64,000 nucleotides of DNA, from NCBI GenBank assembly GCA_016717165.1, contig JADKGA010000002.1:1488001-1552000 (forward strand), written 5' to 3'. The notes below the pieces were generated by a model. The model saw only the letters and a program-made list of their open reading frames with translations, searched no databases and had not been told where the DNA came from. The translations under genes were made by a program, and so were the position numbers. The DNA is from Candidatus Lutibacillus vidarii. Lineage in GTDB: Bacteria > Actinomycetota > Actinomycetes > Actinomycetales > Dermatophilaceae. Shown piece after piece: positions 34,907-43,150 of the stretch; within the stretch, counting starts at the first letter, position 1; every line of letters starts with the position of its first letter.

Positions 34907-36049
34907 TCACTCGTAGACGAACTTCTGCGCGCCAGGGAACAGCCAGGACAGGCCGTCCCGGAGCCGGTCCCGCCAGTTCTCCCAGTTATGACCGTCGCGT
35001 GCTTCGACGGACAACACGTCCATCCCGGCCGAGCGGAAGACGGGGGCCATCGACCGGTTGGGAGTGATGAGCGGCTCATAGATGCCGCAGGACATGAAGA
35101 GCCGGTCGACCGGGGCGCTGGGCGCGGCCCGGAACCGGTTGACGAACTTCACGACGGGGTCGAACGCGGGCCCGCCGCCGTGGTCGTGGCCGATGTCGGT
35201 GAAGACCAGCGAGGCGGACTGCAGCAGCAGCGAACCAACCGCGTCCGGATAGCGCACCGCCGCGGCCAGCGACGCGATCCCGCCGAAGCTGGCCCCCATG
35301 AGGCAGCAGCCCTGCGGACCCTCGCGCAGCGGGAGCCGTTCGGTCAGGTAGGGCCGCAGTTCTCGTGCCACGAACCGAGAATGCGGGGCGTGGTTCGCGT
35401 ACTCGACGAGCCGGTCCTTCGGGGTGAGGAAGGCTGCGACGACCGGAGCCATGTCGAGCCGATGGATGAGGTTGTCGAGGACGGTGCGCAAGGCGGCATA
35501 CGCGAGGTAGTCGCCGCCGTCGTGGACGACGAGGAGGGGGTACCGCTGGGCGGACTGGAACCGGGCCGGAAGGTAGACCTGGACGGGCTGGTCCCGGCCG
35601 AGGGCCTTGCTCGGGACGACGAGGTCGACCATCTCGCCGGCGCGGGCCTCGGGATCCGGCAGGGCCCACTCGGGGACGGCGTAGCCCTCCGAGGCGCAGA
35701 CCGAGGAGGCCCCGAACGGACCGTGGGCGAGGCGGGTGTTGAGCGGGTCGTTGAACCGGACGACGGTCGAGCCACGGACCGTCTCGACCTGGTACTCGAC
35801 CCGGGAGCCCACCGGCAGGACCGTCGTCACCGCCCACAGGTCGCTCGCGCCGACCCGACGCATCCGCAGCGGGTCGGGCAGGCCGACAACGCGGTGTCTG
35901 ACGTGCACCTCGTCGGCCTCGCCTCGGTAGAGAAAGGTGGCCCGCTCCCCCTCGACGATCGGTGAGCCGTACCGTGCGACGAAGCGGTCGACCGACTCGG
36001 CGTCCAGCGGTCGACGTTCCTTGAGCCGGTTGATCGCGAGCTTGGTCAT
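34907..36049 (-). CDS. alpha/beta esterase, enterochelin-esterase-like
   Basis: A 380-residue protein with two parts. An N-terminal beta domain of about 120 residues (FLYRGEADEVHVRHRV ... FNDPLNTRLAHG) resembles the early-set domain of enterochelin-type esterases. A C-terminal alpha/beta hydrolase follows, with VVHDGGDYL, nucleophile S254 in LMGASFGGIASL, and GHNWENWRDRL carrying the His. No export signal is seen, so an intracellular ester or amide substrate is likely. ATG overlaps the stop of the S51-like gene (ATGA). Confidence 0.87.
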   Translation of the reverse strand: MTKLAINRLKERRPLDAESVDRFVARYGSPIVEGERATFLYRGEADEVHVRHRVVGLPDPLRMRRVGASDLWAVTTVLPVGSRVEYQVETVRGSTVVRFNDPLNTRLAHGPFGASSVCASEGYAVPEWALPDPEARAGEMVDLVVPSKALGRDQPVQVYLPARFQSAQRYPLLVVHDGGDYLAYAALRTVLDNLIHRLDMAPVVAAFLTPKDRLVEYANHAPHSRFVARELRPYLTERLPLREGPQGCCLMGASFGGIASLAAAVRYPDAVGSLLLQSASLVFTDIGHDHGGGPAFDPVVKFVNRFRAAPSAPVDRLFMSCGIYEPLITPNRSMAPVFRSAGMDVLSVEARDGHNWENWRDRLRDGLSWLFPGAQKFVYE

Positions 36050-36978
36050 CGGTGCTGCCCCTTGCGGACCGTCCCAGCGAGGGTGACCACTCGGGCCTCC
36101 TGGGGCAGCTGGCCGTCGGCGTCGATGCGCAGCCGGGCGCCATCGTCGAGCAGGACCGCCTGGCGCTTGCGGAACCGGCGGGCCAAGACCGACATCCGGG
36201 CCTTGTCGTCGAGGCGGAGCCGTCGGGTGGCGTGCGGGAGCAGCAGCAGGTCCGGCAGCCGACCCAACCCGCGGTCCCACACCGAGGCATCGGAGTCACC
36301 CTGGGGGGCGTAGTCGTGGAAGAGGACCACCTTGCCCGTCAGCACCATCGCGCCCGCCGACCAGGCGATGACCGGCACGTGCTCGGGCAGGCGGACGTCG
36401 AAGAGACGCAGGGCGGTCAGCAGGGTGGCGACATTGCCCCCGGTGAGGACGACGACCCGACACGAGGCGAGGTCGGCAGCCACCTCACCGCGGTGCCAGG
36501 CGACGACCTCGCTCTGCGAGGGCGGAGCCTGTTCCTCCCGGCGCCGATGCAGCTCGGCGAGCTCGGCGAGGTACCAGCGGTCGACCGTGCGCACCGTGCG
36601 CACCGACTCCTCCAGCGCGGCCGCGGCAGCCCCGGTGGGGTCCCCATGGCGGGCGATCCGGTGCTGGACGGAGTATGCCGCGGCGAGGGCATGCCGCAGA
36701 CGCAGCTCATAGAGCGCGACGAGGGTGTCGCGCTGCTCCCCGAAGGCATAGGCGGCCGCCGCGACGTCGGGGTCCTTGGCGAGGACATCGGCCATCCGGG
36801 CGTGCAGGCGCAGGTTGAGGGTGCGGCCGTCGAGGACGGAGTCGAGCTCGCGGTCCTCGCCCTCGCGCTCCTCCCAGCCCGCGTTGACGGTCGCCACCGC
36901 CCCCTCGACGCCGAGGGAGCGAAGTGCGGCCCGCGCCGTGACGGTGAAGCGCTGCGGTCCGAGCAGGATCGTCGTCAT
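36046..36978 (-). CDS. class I GAT-like / peptidase S51-like protein
   Basis: A 310-residue protein. The helical, charged N-terminal region (about 1-165) has no match I recognise. The C-terminal half is a GAT1/S51 fold with VVVLTGGNVATLL, the nucleophile elbow IAWSAGAMVL (Ser207) and LLLPHATRRL (His249). Nucleophile Ser rather than Cys points to a peptidase-like hydrolase rather than a glutamine amidotransferase. Both ends overlap neighbours as ATGA, so it is translated with the ATP-grasp gene upstream and the esterase downstream. Confidence 0.8.
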   Translation of the reverse strand: MTTILLGPQRFTVTARAALRSLGVEGAVATVNAGWEEREGEDRELDSVLDGRTLNLRLHARMADVLAKDPDVAAAAYAFGEQRDTLVALYELRLRHALAAAYSVQHRIARHGDPTGAAAAALEESVRTVRTVDRWYLAELAELHRRREEQAPPSQSEVVAWHRGEVAADLASCRVVVLTGGNVATLLTALRLFDVRLPEHVPVIAWSAGAMVLTGKVVLFHDYAPQGDSDASVWDRGLGRLPDLLLLPHATRRLRLDDKARMSVLARRFRKRQAVLLDDGARLRIDADGQLPQEARVVTLAGTVRKGQHR

Positions 36979-38198
36979 CCGGCGTAACAGTGGACGGTGC
37001 GTCCGACGTCGTCGAGCATGTCCCGCAGCACGTCGTAGTCGGGGTGCCGCAGCCGGATCCATGCGTTGGCCATGAAGCCGGCCTCGACGGGCTGCGTCGG
37101 TGTCCCCGGGCCGGGGAGGTGGGCGTCGAGGAGCCAGGCGGCATACCGGCCGGCGATCTCGTCGTACCCCGAGTAGCCCTGGATCGTCCCGTCGGCGTCG
37201 GGCCGTATGGCGACCAGGCCCGCCGAGTAGGGCCGACGCTGGGGGGCGCTGACCGACCCGTGGACGATGGCGTGCGCCCACTCGCGGTAGACGTCGGTGT
37301 CATTGCTCGCCGCGTAGAGGTCCCAGCAGCCCACGCCCGGCGGACGGCACCCGATCTCGGAGAAGCGCAGCCCCTTGGGTCCGTAGAACCACTCCATGTG
37401 CGTTGCCGAGGTGTCGATGCCCAGCGTGGCGACGACCTTGCGGCCGAGGTCGCGGACCTCGCGGTAGAAGGGTGAGTCGTCGATCCGGTTCGTCGTGATG
37501 AACTGCGGTGAGATCCACCGGGTCCGCATCGCCTCGAGGACGTTCGGGTAGTAGTGCGTCGCCCAGTCGTAGGCGACATGCCCGCCGACGGTGATGGTGT
37601 CGTAGAAGCCCTCGTGCCCCTCGACGAACTCCTCGACCGCGACCGAGAGCGAACCGTGAGCGGCGAACACCTCAAGAGCCCGCTCCAGATCGGTGTCGGA
37701 GTCGACCCGGAAGGTGTCCTGAGCGCCGGCGGCGGCACGCGGCTTGAGGATGAGCGGGTAGCCATTCCACGCGGCGAAGTCGCGGACCTGCTCGGCGGTC
37801 TCGGCGCCGGTGCTCGCGGCGGTCGGCACCCCGGCCTGACGCAGCGCCTGCTTCATCGACGGCTTGTCCCGACACAGCCAGGTGGTCCGCACCGAGGTGC
37901 CGGGGATGCCGGTCGCCTCGCGGACTTCGGCGGCGGTCAGAGTGTGCGCCTCGATGACGGCTTCGAGCCGGTCGACATAGACCTTGCTCTGGATGACGCG
38001 CACCGCCTCGGTCATCGCGTCGACATCGACGACCGACCCGACGCGGTAGTAGCCCCCCAGCGCCGAGCGCAGCTCGTCGTCAAAGTGCGCCTCGTCATAC
38101 TCACCGACGCCGATGACATTCGCCCCCACCGAGGCGAGGGCCAAGACGAACCGGCGTTGGTTCGCGGGGAAGAACGGCTCGACGAAGATGACGTTCAC
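36975..38198 (-). CDS. ATP-grasp ligase
   Basis: A 407-residue ATP-grasp enzyme, first gene of the operon. Pre-ATP-grasp Rossmann-like domain 1-105; ATP-grasp core CRDKPSMKQALRQAGVPT (109-126), LILKPRAAAGAQ with ATP-binding K152, VEEFVEG (188-194), HMEWF (E269) and FSEIGCRPPG (E281, R285) for Mg-ATP. These resemble carnosine-synthase and L-amino-acid-ligase type enzymes that join a carboxylate to an amine. Substrates are unknown. GTG start is leaderless: TAAGGT (38205-38210) lies 6 bases upstream. Confidence 0.88.
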   Translation of the reverse strand: MNVIFVEPFFPANQRRFVLALASVGANVIGVGEYDEAHFDDELRSALGGYYRVGSVVDVDAMTEAVRVIQSKVYVDRLEAVIEAHTLTAAEVREATGIPGTSVRTTWLCRDKPSMKQALRQAGVPTAASTGAETAEQVRDFAAWNGYPLILKPRAAAGAQDTFRVDSDTDLERALEVFAAHGSLSVAVEEFVEGHEGFYDTITVGGHVAYDWATHYYPNVLEAMRTRWISPQFITTNRIDDSPFYREVRDLGRKVVATLGIDTSATHMEWFYGPKGLRFSEIGCRPPGVGCWDLYAASNDTDVYREWAHAIVHGSVSAPQRRPYSAGLVAIRPDADGTIQGYSGYDEIAGRYAAWLLDAHLPGPGTPTQPVEAGFMANAWIRLRHPDYDVLRDMLDDVGRTVHCYAG

Positions 38199-38338
38199 GT
38201 GGCGACCTTATCGAGATGCTGGCGCAGCGCCACTTGGTGCGACCCGTCGGTGCATTTCCGGCCACACCGGGACGTGGGCGTGCTCATACTTGCTCATCGC
38301 CGCCCGCGGGCGGGTCGTCGACACCCCAGGAGGTGGCC

Positions 38339-39196
38339 ATGTCCGTGCCCCGAAAGCTCTCACCGACAGCGCTGGTCCGCCGGCTCAGCCCTCGGTCCTT
38401 CGCCGCGGGCTTCGTCGTCGCCGCTCTCCTCGTTGGCGGCGGAGCCGCCTTCGGCGCCATCCCCGCCCTCACCACCGGCAAGTTCACCGCCTGTGTCACC
38501 ACCTCGACCGGCGCCACCCGGATCATCGACTACGAAGCCGGCAAACGGTGCACCAGCGCCGAGACCACCGTCTCGTGGAGCAAGGGCTGGACCTACCGCG
38601 GCACCTGGCAGCCGGCGTTCACCTACGCCGTCGGCGACGTCGCGTACTCCAACGGCACCAGCTACCTCGCCAAGGCCCCGTCCACCAACCAGTCCCCCGC
38701 GACCAGCCCGACCTCCTGGTCCATCCTCGCCAGCCGGGGCGCCACTGGTGCAACCGGTGCCCGCGGACCGGCCGGCCCCAGCTACGCCAAGACCGTGCTG
38801 GGGAACACGCTGTTCCCCACGCCGTGCTCTCTCGTGACCATTGCCAGTACCACCTTGACCCCATCGGTCCAGACCGGGGTTCTGGCGCTCGGGGAGGTCG
38901 GGTTCGCGGCGAACGGAAGCCCCGGAGGCATCTCCCTCTACCCCTGGGTCGAGGTGACCGAGGGCGCCACGATTGTGGGGTACCACCAGGCGTCCACCGT
39001 GTGGGTCTCCGGCACCGAGAGTGTGGCCGTGAGCGTCACGGGCCTCATGCTCACGGCGGGCGGGGCGACCGCGGTGCTTCAGCCCGGACACACGTACACC
39101 GCAACACTGAAGGGCGGGCTCTCGGGCACGTGCTCCGGGACCCCGGAGATCCCGCAGTCCACGCTGACCGTCCAGTACACCGGCCTCACCCCCTGA
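38339..39196 (+). CDS. secreted protein with CBM5/12-like and collagen-like segments
   Basis: A 285-residue exported protein. The signal or anchor helix is at about 21-40 (AAGFVVAALLVGGGAAFGA). A short domain with two Cys follows, then a carbohydrate-binding-like module (about 81-130) with the spaced aromatics WTYRGTW, YAVGDVAYSNGTSYLAK and SWSIL of chitin-binding CBM5/12. A short collagen-like GATGATGARGPAGP (about 134-147) links to a C-terminal beta-rich domain. A surface polysaccharide-binding or adhesive role is inferred. AGGAGGTGG precedes the ATG at ideal spacing, unusual in this leaderless-rich window. Divergent from the ATP-grasp operon. Confidence 0.8.
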   Translation: MSVPRKLSPTALVRRLSPRSFAAGFVVAALLVGGGAAFGAIPALTTGKFTACVTTSTGATRIIDYEAGKRCTSAETTVSWSKGWTYRGTWQPAFTYAVGDVAYSNGTSYLAKAPSTNQSPATSPTSWSILASRGATGATGARGPAGPSYAKTVLGNTLFPTPCSLVTIASTTLTPSVQTGVLALGEVGFAANGSPGGISLYPWVEVTEGATIVGYHQASTVWVSGTESVAVSVTGLMLTAGGATAVLQPGHTYTATLKGGLSGTCSGTPEIPQSTLTVQYTGLTP

Positions 39197-39257
39197 CCAA
39201 CGGGCGCCCCGCGGAATCCCGATGCACGCGGCGCGCCGGCTGGTCGACAATGCCCGG

Positions 39258-40565
39258 GTGCCCTCATCACCTCGCCTGCGCCTGGACCTCACGCCGTGGC
39301 GCAGCTCGCGCGACTTCCGGCTGCTCTTCGTCGCGGGGACGGTCTTCTACCTCGGCGCGATGGTGTCCTATGTCGCCCTGCCGTACCAGCTGTACCACCT
39401 GACCGCGTCGAACCTGCTCGTCGGGCTCGTCGGTGTGGTCGAGCTGGTCCCGCTCGTCGTCTTCGGACTTTGGGGCGGGGCCCTCGCCGACCACACCGAC
39501 CGCAAGCGGATGCTCGTCTGGACTGGGGTCGCGCAGGCCGCCCTGACTGCGGGGCTGGTCCTCAACGCGGCGAGCCCGTCGCCCTCGGTGCCGCTGATCT
39601 TCGTCCTCGCGGGCGCACTTTCGGCGGCCCAGTCGCTGCAGCGACCCTCACGCGAGGCCCTGCTGCCGCGCACGGTCGGGCATGCGGTGATCCCGGCGGC
39701 GGTGGCGCTGTCCTCCCTCGGGATGCAGACCGGCATGCTGGCCGGGCCGGCCCTAGGGGGTCTGCTCATCCAGCACACCGGCCTTGCCTGGTGCTACGGG
39801 GTCGACCTGGCCGGGCTCGTCATCGCCACGCTGTTGTTCACCCGGCTCGGGCGCTACCCCGTCGCCGTCGAGCAGGCCGCCGGCTCGCCCGGGCTTGCCG
39901 CCGTCGGCGACGGGCTGCGGTATGCCGTCTCGCGCCCGGACCTGCTCGGCACCTACCTCGTCGACATCGTCGCGATGTTCATGGCCATGCCGACGGTGCT
40001 CTTCCCGGCGTTCGCCTCGGACGTCTTCCGGGAGCCCGGCGCGCTCGGGCTGCTCTACACCGCGGGGACGGTCGGCTCGTTCGTCGCCACCGCCACCTCG
40101 GGCTGGACCGCCCGAGTCCACCACCACGGTCGGGCGGTCGTCCTCGCCGCGGCGCTCTGGGGAGCGGCGACGGCGGCGGCCGGGCTCAGCGGCTCGGTCT
40201 GGGTCGCCATCGCGTGGCTGGCGCTCGCGGGTGGGGCGGACATGATCAGCGCCTTGTTCCGCTCGGTCATCTGGAACCAGACGATCCCCGACTCGATGCG
40301 CGGCCGGCTCGCGGGCATCGAGATGCTGTCGTACTCCGTGGGGCCGCTCGGCGGTCAGGTCAGGGCCGGGCTGGTCGCCGACCGGTGGTCGGTGCGCGGC
40401 TCGATCGTCAGTGGGGGGGTGCTCTGCGTCCTCGGCGTCGGCCTGTGCGCCGCCTGGCTGCGTTCGTTCTGGGGGTATGACGCCCGCACCGACGACCACG
40501 CGGTGCGGGAACGACGCCTCCGTGACGAGGCGGCGGCCGCGACTGATGGGACGATGTCGTCGTGA
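39258..40565 (+). CDS. MFS transporter, enterobactin-exporter-like (MFS_3)
   Basis: A 435-residue transporter with about eleven or twelve helices. The loop 2-3 motif reads GGALADHTDRKRML, typical of major facilitator proteins, and the N-terminus LDLTPWRSSRDFRLLFVAGTVFYLG is typical of EntS-like members. The substrate is unknown. GTG at 39258 is leaderless: GACAAT (39246-39251) is 6 bases upstream. The stop overlaps the methyltransferase start (GTGA), coupling the two. Confidence 0.88.
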   Translation: MPSSPRLRLDLTPWRSSRDFRLLFVAGTVFYLGAMVSYVALPYQLYHLTASNLLVGLVGVVELVPLVVFGLWGGALADHTDRKRMLVWTGVAQAALTAGLVLNAASPSPSVPLIFVLAGALSAAQSLQRPSREALLPRTVGHAVIPAAVALSSLGMQTGMLAGPALGGLLIQHTGLAWCYGVDLAGLVIATLLFTRLGRYPVAVEQAAGSPGLAAVGDGLRYAVSRPDLLGTYLVDIVAMFMAMPTVLFPAFASDVFREPGALGLLYTAGTVGSFVATATSGWTARVHHHGRAVVLAAALWGAATAAAGLSGSVWVAIAWLALAGGADMISALFRSVIWNQTIPDSMRGRLAGIEMLSYSVGPLGGQVRAGLVADRWSVRGSIVSGGVLCVLGVGLCAAWLRSFWGYDARTDDHAVRERRLRDEAAAATDGTMSS

Positions 40566-41185
40566 CGACACGCTGGGAGCAGCTGGCCGGGCCAGACTCA
40601 GGCACGAAATACCAACGCCGCTTCGACGCCCTCGCCGCCTCGGGCCAGGACATGCACGGTGAGGCTCGCTTCGTCGCCACCCGGCTCGCGCCGGGTTCGG
40701 CGGTGCTCGACGCGGGCTGCGGCACCGGCCGGGTCGCCATCCGCCTGCACGAGCTCGGGTATGCCGTTGCAGGGGTCGACGTCGACGCCTCGATGCTCGC
40801 TGTTGCCGCGGAGCGCGCCCCGCACCTGCCCTGGGTCCATTCCGACCTGGCCGCCCTTTCGCTCGACGGACCGGGCCCATTCGACGCGGTGGTCCTCGCC
40901 GGCAATGTCATCCCGTTGCTCGGCCCGGGCACCCTCGACGCCGCCGTCGGTGCGGTGACGGCCCACGTCGCTGCGGGCGGGGTCATCATCGCCGGTTTTG
41001 GGCTCGACGCGGGACACCTGCCGACGGGGTGCCCGGTGACCCCGTTGGCGGCATACGACCTCGCCTGTTCCCGGGCCGGGCTGGAGCTGGCCGACCGCTT
41101 CGGGACCTGGGACGGCACGCCCTTCCTCGACGACGGGTACGCCGTCTCGGTCCACCAGAGGTGCGCGTCCTCAGGCAGCGGCTAG
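40562..41185 (+). CDS. class I SAM-dependent methyltransferase
   Basis: A 207-residue methyltransferase. Motif I VLDAGCGTGRVAIRL (about 48-62) is followed by VAGVDVDASML carrying the acidic ribose ligand. The usual later strands end in DDGYAVSVHQR. Substrate unknown. The GTG overlaps the MFS stop. The last 50 codons are repeated, with differences, at 46244-46397 beyond the low-GC island, so this 3' end may have been exchanged when the island arrived. Confidence 0.87.
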   Translation: MTTRWEQLAGPDSGTKYQRRFDALAASGQDMHGEARFVATRLAPGSAVLDAGCGTGRVAIRLHELGYAVAGVDVDASMLAVAAERAPHLPWVHSDLAALSLDGPGPFDAVVLAGNVIPLLGPGTLDAAVGAVTAHVAAGGVIIAGFGLDAGHLPTGCPVTPLAAYDLACSRAGLELADRFGTWDGTPFLDDGYAVSVHQRCASSGSG

Positions 41186-41219
41186 GCCGGGCCGGACGAC
41201 GTGGGCTTGGCGTTGAGGC

Positions 41220-41268
41220 GCCTCAGGTGGGACGGAGTGCCTCAGGTGGGACGGAGTGCCTCAAGTGG
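41220..41268. repeat. 19-bp tandem repeat at island edge
   Basis: GCCTCAGGTGGGACGGAGT at 41220-41238 and 41239-41257, then a partial third copy from 41258. The unit matches the last codons of the permease (LEALRPT and stop), so the 3' end of that gene has been duplicated outward at the left edge of the island. Confidence 0.75.
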
Positions 41269-42476
41269 CTCGACGCGGGAGGCCCGCCAGGCTGGGTAAA
41301 GCCCTGCGATCCCGCCGACCAACAGCCCAAGCAGCGGGCCAAGAATGGCGACACGGTCGTCCATGACCGTCGTCCACTGCTTCGCGAGGCATACCACGAC
41401 CACCGAGACGACCCCGATGCTCGAACCCACAAGCCCTCCCAAGAGGCCCAGGAGTGTGGCTTCCGCCAGGAACTGCGCCTGAATGTGTCGCGGCCGAGCG
41501 CCGAGAGCCCGGCGCAGGCCGATCTCGCCGGTTCGCTCCACAACAGAAACAATGGTCGTGTTGGCGATACCGATCATTCCAACGACGAGGCTGACCCCGG
41601 CCAACAGCAGTAGGAGACTGTTGAGGTCTTGCGAGACCTGGTTGCGAACTGAGCGAGGATCCGGCGGCGTCCTCACCTGGTAACTGCTGGCGTGGTCAGG
41701 ATTGGCGGCGTTGGCTAGCTGGGCGGCAACGACGCCGGATGCCCCCGGGTCGACCACGGCCCACAGGCTGTAGCCCGTACTCGGCGGTGCATGAAACAGA
41801 GCTCGAGCGGTGCTAGCGGGAATGACGACTGCCGTCAGCATCTCCGCGTGACGCTCGGTGTTCGCGATGATTCCCTGGACCAGGAAGGGCTCATCTGCGA
41901 CCCACACGGTCATCCCCGGCACGACCCGTGAGATCCCGAGAACCCGAGCGACCTGCGGCCCCAGGAGCACGGGTCGTTGCTGGTGATCCTCGGCCCACGT
42001 CGAGTAAGCGGCCCCGGCACTGAGACTGACCCCCGCCTCGCGAAGAAGCCCCGGTGTCGCGGCCATGACTGGACTGAAGTTAGCCCGCGGCCCCCCCCCG
42101 AGGGCGGCAGGTTCGACAGACTCTTTGCTCCTTCGACCATCCAGCCAATGCCCGCATGGACGACTCCGCGTAGGGCCGCCACCCGCTCCTCAGCGTCAGG
42201 ACGGAAGGTGTAGGACCAGGCCCTGATGTGGTCAGTGTCGGAGGTGACACTCACCTCGTTCGCGACCGCAGGGTCAAATCGCTTGCCGATCTGTGCCGAG
42301 GCCGATGTAGTCAGCCCCAAGACAGAAATGAGGACGGCGACGCCGAGGACTGTTCCTAGGGCGGTCAGGATCGCTCTCGCGGGACGCTGGACGATGCCCG
42401 CGATAACCTCGCCGAACAAGTCCCGGAACGTCATCCTGGATCTGGGCAGTCCAGACACTGTCGAGGCGACTCTCAT
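41242..42476 (-). pseudogene. MacB/FtsX-type ABC permease, frameshifted
   Basis: Two open frames make one protein. The N-terminal part (42476 to about 42100) has a membrane helix (ALGTVLGVAVLISVLGL) and the start of the external domain. The C-terminal part (about 42110 to 41242) has the rest of the external domain and three helices with VVERTGEIGLRRALGARPRHI, the FtsX/MacB motif. The frame changes at a run of nine C (42091-42099); one more C would restore a single frame reading SGGGPRANFSPVMAATPG. Either a sequencing error, slippage or true decay. The ATG overlaps the ATPase stop (ATGA). Confidence 0.8.
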
Positions 42477-43150
42477 TGTTCCGTCAGCACCCCGTCGAGC
42501 ACGCTCAGCCGGCGCCTGCCCGCCGCCGCGATGCGGGGATCGTGAGTGATGATGACAACAGTGGTCCCTGCGGTGTTCAGATCCGCCAGGACGGTCATGA
42601 CTTGATGGCCGTTGGCAGAGTCCAGGTTCCCGGTCGGTTCGTCGCACAAGATGACCAGGGGAGCGCCCATCAGGGCGCGCGCGATCGCAGTGCGCTGCAT
42701 CTCACCACCTGACAAGGTGTTCGCAAGGCTCGACGCCCGCGGCCCAAGGCCAACCCGGTCGGCCAGCTCGAGTGCTCGCCGACGGCGCTCCCCTGGCCTC
42801 ATCCCTCTATAGACGCCCGCGAGCTCGATGTTCTCCCTCACGGTTCGACGCGGCATGAGGTGGAAGCTCTGGAACACCAGCCCGATCCACTGGCCGCGAA
42901 CTGCGGTCCTGTCGTCCTCTCCCAGGTCGGTGGTGTCGACGCCGTTCACGGTGACTTTGCCGCTCGTTGGCCGGTCCATCAGACCAGCCAGGCTCAGCCA
43001 TGTGGACTTCCCGCTGCCGCTCGGTCCGCACATAGTCACCAGGTCCCAGGCGTGGATGCTCACGCTGCAGTCGCGCAGCGCAGTGACCTCGGGTGGCCCG
43101 GCAAAGAGGCGGGTGACCTCGTCGAACACCAGAACGGGCGGCTTCTCCAT
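42473..43150 (-). CDS. MacB/LolD-type ABC ATP-binding protein
   Basis: A 225-residue ATPase. Walker A GPSGSGKST, Q-loop GLVFQSFHLMPRRTVREN, signature LSGGEMQRTAIARAL, Walker B LVILCDEPTGNLDS and switch His in ITHD are all intact. It energises the MacB-type permease next to it. ATG at 43150 overlaps the adaptor stop (TGATG). All parts of the exporter lie in one lower-GC operon. Confidence 0.9.
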   Translation of the reverse strand: MEKPPVLVFDEVTRLFAGPPEVTALRDCSVSIHAWDLVTMCGPSGSGKSTWLSLAGLMDRPTSGKVTVNGVDTTDLGEDDRTAVRGQWIGLVFQSFHLMPRRTVRENIELAGVYRGMRPGERRRRALELADRVGLGPRASSLANTLSGGEMQRTAIARALMGAPLVILCDEPTGNLDSANGHQVMTVLADLNTAGTTVVIITHDPRIAAAGRRRLSVLDGVLTEQ

